Assembly (NCBI GenBank): GCA_001805205.1
Contig: MHER01000155.1
Location: forward strand, 1-14,499
Source: Nitrospirae bacterium RIFCSPLOW2_12_42_9
GTDB lineage: Bacteria; Nitrospirota; 9FT-COMBO-42-15; HDB-SIOI813
Direction of reading: 5' to 3'
DNA: 14,499 nucleotides
Each line of letters opens with the position of its first letter. The first letter of the stretch is position 1. A model generated the notes under the pieces. That model saw only the letters and a program-made list of their open reading frames with translations. It did no database searches and was not told the origin of the DNA. This document shows positions 1-6,254 of the stretch, one piece after another. The translations under genes were made by a program, and so were the position numbers.

Positions 1-240
1 GCTCTCAAATCTAAAGCATATCCGCCATTGATCATTAATGCGTATGCTCCATTGCCCCTGCCTGCGGCCTTTCAGGGCTTCAAGCCTGTTACCAGGCGGC
101 ACTCTCAAATCTTCTATTTTGCCTGCGACATTAAGAAATGCCAGCTTACGCATGGCAACTGCTTCAAATCCGGAAAACCGAGCAATGCGCTTGCCTTTAA
201 ACATCGCCTCAGTATCCCGACACTTAAACGAAGCAATCAT
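1..240 (-). CDS. higB: HigB-family toxin (RelE/ParE fold), 3' end outside window
   Basis: The reverse strand from the ATG at 240 stays open for 80 codons to the window edge; the stop lies outside. The protein opens MIASFKCRDTEAMFKG and later carries NRLEALKGRRQGQWSIRIND followed by QWRICFRFE. These are the hallmarks of HigB, the ribosome-dependent mRNA interferase of type II HigBA modules. HigB proteins run to about 92 residues, so about a dozen are missing. In HigBA the toxin gene comes first, so higA is expected just beyond the left edge. The start is fixed by the family N-terminus and by the promoter ending six bases before the ATG. There is no Shine-Dalgarno, which fits a leaderless mRNA. 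Autorepression through the palindrome at 246-270 is inferred. Family identity is confident; activity is not shown. Confidence 0.88.
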   Translation of the reverse strand, partial: MIASFKCRDTEAMFKGKRIARFSGFEAVAMRKLAFLNVAGKIEDLRVPPGNRLEALKGRRQGQWSIRINDQWRICFRFES

Positions 241-245
241 GAACT

Positions 246-270
246 AATACTAACGTAATGCGTTAGTATT
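246..270. repeat. Inverted repeat, probable HigA operator
   Basis: AATACTAACG (246-255) and CGTTAGTATT (261-270) are perfect 10-base inverted arms around a 5-base spacer. They cover the -10 box and most of the spacer of the higB promoter. By analogy with other higBA loci this would be the site bound by HigA or the HigBA complex. Binding is inferred; the symmetry is seen directly. Confidence 0.7.
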
Positions 271-275
271 GTCAA
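247..275 (-). promoter_or_regulatory. higB promoter, predicted leaderless
   Basis: On the reverse strand TTGACA (270-275) and TAGTAT (247-252) are separated by exactly 17 bases, close to the sigma-70 consensus. Only six bases separate the -10 box from the higB ATG, so the expected +1 is the A of the start codon. The spacer and -10 box overlap a perfect inverted repeat (246-255/261-270), a layout typical of an autorepressed toxin-antitoxin promoter. Confidence 0.75.
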
Positions 276-399
276 GCTTTATTATTAACTTCCCCCCTGC
301 AAAGATCGAGGAGCCGGAGCTTCTCATTTGCGCGCTATTTCATATTAGCTACCATATATTATTTAACCACATCATAGCGGAAGTTGGGTTAGAATAATT
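276..399. other. Intergenic spacer between vapC remnant and higB
   Basis: No open frame of interest lies here. The one structure seen is an imperfect hairpin, GAGGAGC (308-314) and GCTTCTC (319-325) around CGGA, with one G-U pair. No T tract follows on either strand, so it is not called a terminator. Confidence 0.4.
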
Positions 400-619
400 T
401 CAGACCGCTATATTAAAAGTTAAGATGTGGTCAACCCTGGATTTCTGAGCTACCCTTGCAATTAGGGCATCATAAATTACACCCCCTGATAGCCCCAGTT
501 CAGCCATTTGTTTAATCACAGAACTATAATCAGAAGTAGAAAGAGGGGAAACTTTTCCTGCAGCTCCAATGTTCAACAATTGCAGCAATTAAGACAGAAG
601 TATCAAACAGGCATTTCAT
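400..619 (-). pseudogene. vapC: vapC-type PIN toxin, internally deleted and frameshifted
   Basis: The ATG at 619 overlaps the vapB stop (ATGA), the classic vapBC junction. The first frame reads MKCLFDTSVLIAAIVEHW, a PIN-domain N-terminus with its first catalytic Asp (D6), and then hits a stop. The C-terminal half continues in another frame from about 562, with LSTSDYSSVIKQMAELGL, GGVIYDALIARV and DHILTFN, all typical of the end of VapC. By comparison with usual VapC length (about 130-145 residues), roughly 60 central residues are missing, including the conserved middle acidic residue. The protein also ends abruptly after LTFN. The toxin is therefore predicted dead. The 400-588 reading frame alone is just this remnant. 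A sequencing error could explain a frameshift but not the missing middle. Confidence 0.82.
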
Positions 620-879
620 TTTTTCCCTTGTGATGCTATCTTTCTAAGACGTTCCTCGCGATGAATGCGAATAGAATCTTTAATATTACCCGTTGCCATG
701 CCCGAAAATACTAATACACCATCTTTAACGTGTAAAGGAGTTTCTTCTTTTAATGGTTTTAGTATTACCTCATCCTCAATGCTCTCTATATGTAACACCT
801 CCCCTGGTTTTAAACCAAGGTTATCACGAATTTCTTTTGGTATCACCACCCTGCCAAATTTATCTAAGGTTGTTTCCAT
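616..879 (-). CDS. vapB: VapB-type antitoxin, AbrB/MazE swapped-hairpin domain
   Basis: This 87-residue protein begins METTLDKFGRVVIPKEIR and continues DNLGLKPGEVLHIE, a textbook AbrB-like DNA-binding domain over residues 1-43. The rest (about 44-87) is the charged segment that would wrap around a VapC toxin. AGGAGGG at 885-891 lies five bases upstream of the ATG. It has its own strong promoter with overlapping dyads, so autoregulation is likely. Its partner vapC overlaps the stop codon but is broken, which leaves a solo antitoxin. It may persist as a repressor, as an antidote to a related toxin elsewhere, or as a remnant. Fold assignment is firm; the VapB name rests on the adjacent PIN remnant. 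Confidence 0.88.
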   Translation of the reverse strand: METTLDKFGRVVIPKEIRDNLGLKPGEVLHIESIEDEVILKPLKEETPLHVKDGVLVFSGMATGNIKDSIRIHREERLRKIASQGKK

Positions 880-894
880 AATTGCCCTCCTTTA

Positions 895-928
895 TTGCCA
901 TTATAGAATGCCAAATGGCAGATGGCAA
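895..928 (-). promoter_or_regulatory. vapB promoter with nested operator dyads
   Basis: On the reverse strand TTGCCA (923-928) and TATAAT (900-905) are 17 bases apart, a near-perfect sigma-70 promoter. Two dyads sit inside one another: TTGCCA (895-900) with TGGCAA (923-928), and TGCCA (909-913) with TGGCA (916-920). Nested repeats over the promoter of an AbrB-type antitoxin suggest an autorepression site. The predicted +1 is near 893, giving a short leader that contains the Shine-Dalgarno. Confidence 0.78.
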
Positions 929-968
929 CGGGCGGGCGGGGATAAAATAGGTGATATCTCTTGATTAC

Positions 969-995
969 TTGACTATGCTTTCTCAATCCTATAAA
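969..995 (+). promoter_or_regulatory. Weak candidate promoter for mntA-hepT
   Basis: TTGACT (969-974) and TATAAA (990-995) match both boxes fairly well, but the 15-base spacing is short. It is the best candidate in the divergent vapB-mntA spacer. GGGAG at 1012-1016, eleven bases before the mntA ATG, is the likely ribosome binding site. Confidence 0.35.
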
Positions 996-1027
996 CTTTC
1001 AAGTGCAATTAGGGAGCAGCAAATATT

Positions 1028-1465
1028 ATGGATAGTTGCGACACATTAATCGAAGAGATAAAAAAACTCCTTTCCCCGAGAGAAGAGATTATTCTGGCCT
1101 ATCTCTTCGGATCTTTTTCAAAGGGAATACCATCTTCCCGCAGTGATATAGATATAGCTGTTCTCATTCAGGAGGGCATATCCGAAGAAGAATATCCTTA
1201 CGGCTACCGCTCAGAACTTTTAACATACCTAATTAAGGGTCTTCGAACAAACCGCATTGACCTTGTGATTCTGAACGATGCATCTCCATTCCTCAAATTT
1301 CAGGTATTACGTCATGGCAAAATCATCCTCTCAAAGTCAGAGAATATAAGAATCGATTTCCAGGTAAAGGTTATAACAAGGTATAACGATGTAAAAAGAT
1401 TGATAGATATTCAGCATAGATACCTCTCTGAGCGTTTGAAAAACGGAACATACGGCAAAAGGTGA
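1028..1465 (+). CDS. mntA: MntA-type minimal nucleotidyltransferase antitoxin
   Basis: This 145-residue protein holds the minimal nucleotidyltransferase signature GS-x10-DxD exactly: G28-S29, then D40 and D42 in SDIDIAVL. The third acidic residue is probably D78 in RIDLVIL. In type VII HepT-MntA systems this enzyme moves AMP from ATP onto the tyrosine of the HepT RX4HXY motif and so disarms the toxin. All three catalytic acids are present, so it looks active. Its stop overlaps the GTG start of hepT (GTGA), which suggests translational coupling that keeps antitoxin and toxin in step. Some relatives are annotated only as nucleotidyltransferase-domain proteins; the partner gene makes the assignment solid. 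Confidence 0.92.
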   Translation: MDSCDTLIEEIKKLLSPREEIILAYLFGSFSKGIPSSRSDIDIAVLIQEGISEEEYPYGYRSELLTYLIKGLRTNRIDLVILNDASPFLKFQVLRHGKIILSKSENIRIDFQVKVITRYNDVKRLIDIQHRYLSERLKNGTYGKR

Positions 1466-1896
1466 TAGATACTACACTTATCAGGGAAAAACTGGGTGAA
1501 CTGGAGACCTTTATACTCACGCTTAACAAACTTCGGAGCTATTCCCTGCAGGAGTTGCTGGAGGATAGGGCGAAGGCATGGTCTGTTGAGCATGGGCTTC
1601 AACTGGCCATTCAAACTGTGATAGATACAGGAAACCATATACTTGCGGCACAAGGTGAAATGGAGATAGAAGAATATGTTGACGTTATAGATAAACTTGG
1701 AGAGCGGGGTATTATCCCTGCTGCATTTTCACATTCTATTAGAGGGATGGCAGGTTTTAGAAATATACTGGTCCATGAGTATGCTGTAGTGGATCTTAAG
1801 AAGGTCTATCAAGTGTTGCAGAATCAATTAGATGATTTCAGAAAGTTCGCCAGATATATAGATGCCTATATGACCCCCTTTGAAAAAGGGCTGTGA
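1462..1896 (+). CDS. hepT: HepT-type HEPN ribonuclease toxin
   Basis: This 144-residue, mostly helical protein belongs to the HepT (DUF86) branch of HEPN proteins. Its catalytic motif is intact near residue 100: R100-NILV-H105-E-Y107, matching RX4HXY. R and H are the RNase residues, and Y107 is the expected AMPylation site for MntA. The GTG at 1462 overlaps the mntA stop and is chosen because it gives normal HepT length. A small perfect hairpin (CCCTTT 1876-1881, AAAGGG 1885-1890) sits in the last codons, with no T tract after it. The pair looks like a complete, working module beside a broken one. Confidence 0.9.
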   Translation: MIDTTLIREKLGELETFILTLNKLRSYSLQELLEDRAKAWSVEHGLQLAIQTVIDTGNHILAAQGEMEIEEYVDVIDKLGERGIIPAAFSHSIRGMAGFRNILVHEYAVVDLKKVYQVLQNQLDDFRKFARYIDAYMTPFEKGL

Positions 1897-2084
1897 TAAT
1901 CCCCTAATAACCGGCCTTATAACAGAGGGTAATATTATCATCAACCGCCTTATGGAAAACTTCATTCAGTCACCCCTTTTTGCCTTTATCCTTGACAGTT
2001 TGCTTAAATATGGGTTAACGTATTTTTAAAAATGAAGTAAATGGCACATTCCCGATAGCTTGCTAAAAAAACAGGAGGTAGAGA
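1897..2084. other. Intergenic region between hepT and the ferredoxin operon
   Basis: There is no gene here. It contains a candidate promoter (1992-2021) and the ribosome binding site of the next gene (AGGAGG just before the ATG at 2085). No convincing terminator for hepT was found. Confidence 0.5.
1992..2021 (+). promoter_or_regulatory. Candidate sigma-70 promoter for the ferredoxin-GDH operon
   Basis: TTGACA at 1992-1997 is a perfect -35 box. An 18-base spacer leads to TAACGT (2016-2021), which keeps the key T, A and final T of a -10 box. It is the only good -35 in the gap and faces the six-gene operon. The weak -10 suggests low basal activity or activation. Confidence 0.4.
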
Positions 2085-2414
2085 ATGCCAAAGCCAAAAT
2101 ATCATATCCTCTTATGCACTAACACACGTCCGACAGGGCATCCAAAGGGTTCATGCGGAGAGAAGGGCGCCCAGAGTGTTGCAATGAAGTTTAATGAAGA
2201 ACTTGAAAAGAGAAACCTGTATGGGAGGGTTATTCTTTCAGGTTCTACATGTATCGGTATGTGTAATTTCGGTCCAGTTGTCCTGATCTATCCTGATGCA
2301 GTCTGGTACCATGGGGTCAAGGCAGATGATGTGACTGAGATCATGGAGGAGCATATTATGAAGGGTAAACCTGTAGAGAGATTGATGATACCTGATAGTG
2401 CGTGGGGAGAATGA
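2085..2414 (+). CDS. Thioredoxin-like [2Fe-2S] ferredoxin
   Basis: This 109-residue protein has four cysteines in the pattern C11-x12-C24 ... C56-x3-C60, the ligand spacing of the thioredoxin-fold [2Fe-2S] ferredoxins (Shethna-type, as in Aquifex Fd and the NuoE C-terminal domain). No signal peptide is present, so it is a cytoplasmic one-electron carrier. The family motif HPKGSCGEKG lies around C24, and GMCNFGPVVLIYP follows the last cysteines. AGGAGG lies about six bases before the ATG. It is the first gene of a tightly packed operon, and its stop overlaps the next start. Its redox partner cannot be told from sequence. Confidence 0.9.
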   Translation: MPKPKYHILLCTNTRPTGHPKGSCGEKGAQSVAMKFNEELEKRNLYGRVILSGSTCIGMCNFGPVVLIYPDAVWYHGVKADDVTEIMEEHIMKGKPVERLMIPDSAWGE

Positions 2415-3175
2415 AGATATTATTCCTGGGTTCCGGTACTTCAACAGGTGTGCCTGTAATAGGTTGCAAGTGCAGTATCTGTAGTTCTGATAATCCTAAG
2501 AATAAACGGACACGTGCCTCCATCCTTATATCTAACAATAGCAGGAACATACTCATTGATACAGCAACGGATCTTAGATTTCAGGCCCTCACATACAGCA
2601 TTGAAAGGATTGATGCAGTATTCTTTACCCATGCCCATGCTGACCATATCCATGGGATTGATGAGTTAAGAAGTTTCAATCACCTGCAGGGGGGGGCAAT
2701 CCCCTGTTATGGGAGTGGTGAAACATTGGAGGCAATAAGGTATAAATTTGGTTATGTATTCAATGGAGGGGACAGCCCTAATAACTGGACACCCAGGCTC
2801 CTGATGAATATTATTGAAGATCCGTTTGAACTCTATGGTTTAAGGATATTACCCCTTAAGATATTCCACGGTGATAGCATAATACTTGCCTATAGGATTA
2901 ATGATATGGCCTATGTAACAGACTGCAGCGGGATACCTCATGACTCCATGGATTCTTTGAGGGATATGAGACTTCTTGTGCTGGATGCAACACGCTATCA
3001 GCCTCATAGTAAACACTATGGACTCTCACAGGCGATAAAGGTTATTGAAGAATTAAAACCGGAGAAGGCGATATTAACGCACCTCTCCCATGCATTTGAA
3101 CACGATAATGTAAACAAAGAGTTGCCTCCTGGTATTGAGCTTGCCTATGACGGGATGATTATTGAAAATGCATAG
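2411..3175 (+). CDS. PhnP-like metallo-beta-lactamase-fold hydrolase
   Basis: This 254-residue metallo-beta-lactamase protein carries T73-HAHADH (H74, H76, D78, H79) as the metal-binding motif. H153, D171 and H224 are likely further ligands. An N-terminal C19-x-C21-x2-C24 matches the structural zinc site of PhnP, a cyclic phosphodiesterase. The ATG at 2411 overlaps the ferredoxin stop (ATGA) and gives the usual family opening MKILFLGSGTSTGVPVIGC. An upstream GTG at 2402 adds three residues and is less likely. PhnP itself acts in C-P lyase operons, but no phn gene is nearby, so the substrate is open; a cyclic or other phosphodiester is the best guess. Confidence 0.88.
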   Translation: MKILFLGSGTSTGVPVIGCKCSICSSDNPKNKRTRASILISNNSRNILIDTATDLRFQALTYSIERIDAVFFTHAHADHIHGIDELRSFNHLQGGAIPCYGSGETLEAIRYKFGYVFNGGDSPNNWTPRLLMNIIEDPFELYGLRILPLKIFHGDSIILAYRINDMAYVTDCSGIPHDSMDSLRDMRLLVLDATRYQPHSKHYGLSQAIKVIEELKPEKAILTHLSHAFEHDNVNKELPPGIELAYDGMIIENA

Positions 3176-3194
3176 CGAGGAGGAAAATTATAAC

Positions 3195-4460
3195 ATGGAA
3201 TCTATCCCCCCTGAATTAAATACCCCTACCTATATTGACGTCCTTGAACAATTCGACGCAGCAGCAGACTGGTTCTGCCTTGACAGGAATATATGGAAAC
3301 GGTTAAGGCTTCCGCAGAGGGCCCTTTGCGTTACTATGCCAATAAGGATGGACAATGGCGACGTACATGTCTTTCAGGGGTTCAGGGTTCAGCATGATAC
3401 ATCCCTTGGTCCAACAAAGGGCGGGGTGCGTTACCATCCGGGTGTGAACCTCGGTGAGGTGGCTGCACTTGCAATGAATATGACATGGAAGTGTGCACTA
3501 GTTGGTCTTCCATATGGCGGTGCAAAGGGCGGGATCAGGTGCAATCCCAAAAATTTGTCAAGGAGAGAGTTGCAGCGCCTTACAAGACGCTATACAGCAG
3601 AGATTCTACCTCTTATAGGACCTGATCATGATATACCCGCTCCTGATGTTGGCACAAATGAGCAGGTAATGGCATGGATGATGGATACATACAGCCAGCA
3701 ACGCGGGTATGCAGTGCCTGGTGTTGTAACAGGCAAGCCTATATGCATAGGCGGGTCCTTAGGAAGAGAGGAGGCCACAGGCCGTGGTGTTGTATATATT
3801 ACTCTTGAGACCTTGAGACATCTTGGGATAAAGGCAGAAGGGAGTACTGCCGTAGTTCAAGGGTTCGGAAATGTTGGTTCTATTGCTGCCCGGTTCCTTA
3901 TCTCCAATGGTATTAAGGTAGTCGGGGTGAGTGATTCAACCTGCGGGGTCTATAACAGTAATGGTCTCGATATTTCAGCTCTGATTTCATATAAAAAGTC
4001 CAAACATACACTGGAAGGTTATTCAAACGCTGAGATGATAACAAATGAGGAACTTTTTGGATTAGAGTGTACAATCCTTGTTCCTGCTGCGCTCTCAGGT
4101 CAGATAACAGAGGAGAATGCAGGCAGGTTAAAATGCAGAATAATTGTTGAGGGTGCGAACAGCCCTACTACCAGTGGGGCAGACGAAATATTAAGAGAGA
4201 GGGGAGTTTTTGTTATACCGGATATCCTCGCAAATTCCGGGGGTGTGATTGTCTCATATTTTGAATGGGTGCAGGATCTTCAAAAGTATTTCTGGAAGGA
4301 GAAGGAGATAAATGAAAGGCTGCAGGAGGTCATTATTACTGCTTTTAATGAGGTGTTGAAGTTCTCTATATCTGAGAATATTGATATGAGAAAGGCATCC
4401 ATGGTTAAGGCTATAAAGAGGCTTGCGGACGCACACCTTGCAAGAGGGCTGTATCCATGA
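3195..4460 (+). CDS. gdhA: Glutamate dehydrogenase (Glu/Leu/Phe/Val dehydrogenase family)
   Basis: This 421-residue enzyme interconverts glutamate and 2-oxoglutarate plus ammonia. It has the length of the hexameric bacterial GDH group. It shows GPTKGGVRYHP (72-82), the catalytic lysine K111 in PYGGAKGG, K99 in TWK, the active-site D151 in APDVGT, and the nucleotide-binding GFGNVGS (223-229) of the Rossmann domain. Leucine dehydrogenases are shorter and lack the TKGG form. The start at 3195 is chosen because GAGGAGGA (3177-3184) lies ten bases upstream; a longer frame from 3162 would place that site inside the gene. Its stop overlaps the next start (ATGA, 4457-4460). NAD versus NADP preference was not judged. 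Confidence 0.95.
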   Translation: MESIPPELNTPTYIDVLEQFDAAADWFCLDRNIWKRLRLPQRALCVTMPIRMDNGDVHVFQGFRVQHDTSLGPTKGGVRYHPGVNLGEVAALAMNMTWKCALVGLPYGGAKGGIRCNPKNLSRRELQRLTRRYTAEILPLIGPDHDIPAPDVGTNEQVMAWMMDTYSQQRGYAVPGVVTGKPICIGGSLGREEATGRGVVYITLETLRHLGIKAEGSTAVVQGFGNVGSIAARFLISNGIKVVGVSDSTCGVYNSNGLDISALISYKKSKHTLEGYSNAEMITNEELFGLECTILVPAALSGQITEENAGRLKCRIIVEGANSPTTSGADEILRERGVFVIPDILANSGGVIVSYFEWVQDLQKYFWKEKEINERLQEVIITAFNEVLKFSISENIDMRKASMVKAIKRLADAHLARGLYP

Positions 4461-4915
4461 AGATATATGTTGATGCAGATGCATGCCCTGTTAAAGAGGT
4501 TGTCTGCAATGAGGCATATACACGTAGTATCCCTGTGATTATGGTGGTTAGCATGGCCCATAATATATATCCAGCGGAGGGAATGGATGTTATCAGGGTG
4601 GATTCTTCGTTTCAGGCCGTTGATATGGCAATAGTTAATGCAGCAGTTTCAGGTGATATTGTGGTTACATCTGACTTTGGACTTGCATCCATTGTCCTTG
4701 GAAAGGGTGCAAGGGCAATATCACCTTCAGGCAGGGTCTTCTCTGAAAGAAATATTGATACACTCCTTGAGAAGAGACATTCAGCAGCAAGACAGCGAAG
4801 AGGGGGTGGAAGGGTCAAGGGGCCAAAGGCAAGGAAGAAGGTCAATGATGATTTCTTCAGAAATAATCTTATTAGACTTATAGAGGAGGGTGTCCTCCGG
4901 AATGTCCAACCATAA
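4457..4915 (+). CDS. yaiI: UPF0178 (DUF188) protein, YaiI/YqxD family
   Basis: This 152-residue protein has normal family length. It opens MKIYVDADACPVKEVV, the defining UPF0178 motif, followed by VTSDFGLASIVLGKGA near residues 70-85 and a very basic stretch (about 105-128, KRHSAARQRRGGG and onward). The acidic motifs resemble PIN/NYN-like nuclease folds, and the basic tail would suit nucleic-acid binding; that reading is inference, and the family has no established biochemical role. It overlaps gdhA by four bases at its start and the aminotransferase gene at its end. Its last codons include the hairpin around the aminotransferase ribosome binding site. Confidence 0.9.
   Translation: MKIYVDADACPVKEVVCNEAYTRSIPVIMVVSMAHNIYPAEGMDVIRVDSSFQAVDMAIVNAAVSGDIVVTSDFGLASIVLGKGARAISPSGRVFSERNIDTLLEKRHSAARQRRGGGRVKGPKARKKVNDDFFRNNLIRLIEEGVLRNVQP
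4885..4898 (+). promoter_or_regulatory. Hairpin enclosing the aminotransferase Shine-Dalgarno
   Basis: GGAGG (4885-4889) is the Shine-Dalgarno for the aminotransferase, and CCTCC (4894-4898) is its exact complement four bases later. Folded, the hairpin hides the site; ribosomes finishing yaiI (stop at 4913-4915) would open it. The arrangement predicts translational coupling. The pairing is seen; the effect is inferred. Confidence 0.5.
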
Positions 4916-6254
4916 AAAACCCTTTATAAAAACAGGGCCGCCAGGACCAGAGGCGATTGAATGGGTCACGCGTGATGAAAAGGTAATATCACAGTCATAT
5001 ACACGGGCTTACCCCCTTGTTGTTGAAAAGGGTGAAGGGGTTTATATAGAGGATGTGGATGGAAACAGATACCTCGATTTTACCTCTGGTATTGCCGTAA
5101 CATCAACCGGTCATTGCCATCCTGCGGTAGTAGAAAGAATAGTTAACCAGTCAAAGAGATTGATTCACATGTCGGGTACTGATTTCTATTATTCTTCAGA
5201 GATAAAATTGGCAGAGAGACTTAATGAGATTACACCCGGAGAACATTCAAAGAAGGTTTTTTTCACAAACTCAGGGACTGAATCAAATGAGGCTGCAATG
5301 AAACTCGCCCGCTATCATGCAAAGAAACCTTATTTTATTTCATTTTATGGCGGTTTTTACGGAAGAACCATGGGCGCCCTGTCTTTAACTGCAAGCAAAG
5401 ATGTACATAAGCGTGGTTTTGCCCCATTTGTCCCCGGGGTGATACATGTGCCATATGCATATTGCTACAGATGTCCATATAATATGCGGATGGATGAATG
5501 TGATTATTATTGTGTCAGATGGATCAAAGAAGAGTTGTTCAGGACCACTGTTCCCTCAGATGAGGTAGCTGCCATCTTCATAGAACCGATACAGGGGGAG
5601 GGTGGATATATCGTTCCTCCTGATGGATACTTAAAGAGGATGGAAAAGCTGGCGAGGGAGTTTGACATCCTCCTTATTGTTGATGAGATACAGTCAGGTA
5701 TGGGAAGGACAGGAAAGATGTTCGCCTGTGAATATGAAGGTGTTGTTCCGGACATTATTACTATTGCCAAAGGGATTGCATCCGGCATGCCCCTCGGTGC
5801 AATGGTTGCATCTTCATCTGTAATGACATGGGAACGCGGCTCTCATGGGAACACATTTGGAGGTAACCCCATAGCCTGCGAGGCAGCCCTTGCTACTCTG
5901 GAACTCCTTATCGATGGTTTGATAGAAAATGCACGGGATATAGGGGCCTATGTCATCTCGAAATTAAATGAGATAAAAGCAAGACATCCTATGATTGGCG
6001 ATGTGAGGGGAAAGGGCCTTATGATCGGGATAGAGCTTGTCCGGGAAGGTGAGAAGAAGGAGAGGGCTAAAGATGAGAGAGGGGCTATTATAAAAGGTTG
6101 TTTTAAGAGAGGCTTGCTTTTATTAGGCTGCGGTCAGAACGTTATAAGGCTTATGCCACCCCTGATATTGACAAAAGAAGATGCAGACATCGCACTTACC
6201 ATATTGGAAGAGAGCATAGATGAAGTAGAAAAGGTGGCTGGGGGCCGGTCATAA
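4902..6254 (+). CDS. Class III PLP aminotransferase (acetylornithine/4-aminobutyrate type)
   Basis: This 450-residue fold-type I aminotransferase has the PLP-phosphate region NSGTESNEAA (123-132), the pyridine-nitrogen aspartate D261 in VDEIQSGMGRTG, the Schiff-base lysine K290 in IAKGIASGMPLGAM, and GNTFGGNP further on. It transfers amino groups from an omega- or alpha-amino donor to 2-oxoglutarate or a related oxo acid. It also has a four-cysteine insert, C188-x2-C191 ... C200-x3-C204, which I recall from an archaeal-like subgroup of the family and which could bind a metal. The ATG at 4902 is preferred over the GTG at 4890, which overlaps the Shine-Dalgarno. Donor substrate is unassigned; GDH upstream could recycle its glutamate. 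Confidence 0.92.
   Translation: MSNHKKPFIKTGPPGPEAIEWVTRDEKVISQSYTRAYPLVVEKGEGVYIEDVDGNRYLDFTSGIAVTSTGHCHPAVVERIVNQSKRLIHMSGTDFYYSSEIKLAERLNEITPGEHSKKVFFTNSGTESNEAAMKLARYHAKKPYFISFYGGFYGRTMGALSLTASKDVHKRGFAPFVPGVIHVPYAYCYRCPYNMRMDECDYYCVRWIKEELFRTTVPSDEVAAIFIEPIQGEGGYIVPPDGYLKRMEKLAREFDILLIVDEIQSGMGRTGKMFACEYEGVVPDIITIAKGIASGMPLGAMVASSSVMTWERGSHGNTFGGNPIACEAALATLELLIDGLIENARDIGAYVISKLNEIKARHPMIGDVRGKGLMIGIELVREGEKKERAKDERGAIIKGCFKRGLLLLGCGQNVIRLMPPLILTKEDADIALTILEESIDEVEKVAGGRS

Noticed and set aside
400..588. Apparent 62-residue minus-strand gene
   Set aside because: It is the shifted C-terminal half of the broken vapC; it begins at an internal TTG without a ribosome binding site.
454..1016. 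Near-identical 11-base TGCAATTAGGG at about 457 and 1005
   Set aside because: Too short and in unrelated settings (vapC remnant and mntA leader); likely chance.
1876..1890. Perfect small hairpin at the end of hepT as a terminator
   Set aside because: Stem of six with no following T tract, and it lies inside the coding sequence.
2402..2410. GTG start for the PhnP-like hydrolase
   Set aside because: The ATG at 2411 gives the family N-terminus and an ATGA overlap with the ferredoxin gene.
3162..3194. Earlier ATG starts for glutamate dehydrogenase
   Set aside because: The strong Shine-Dalgarno at 3177-3184 lies downstream of them and serves the ATG at 3195.
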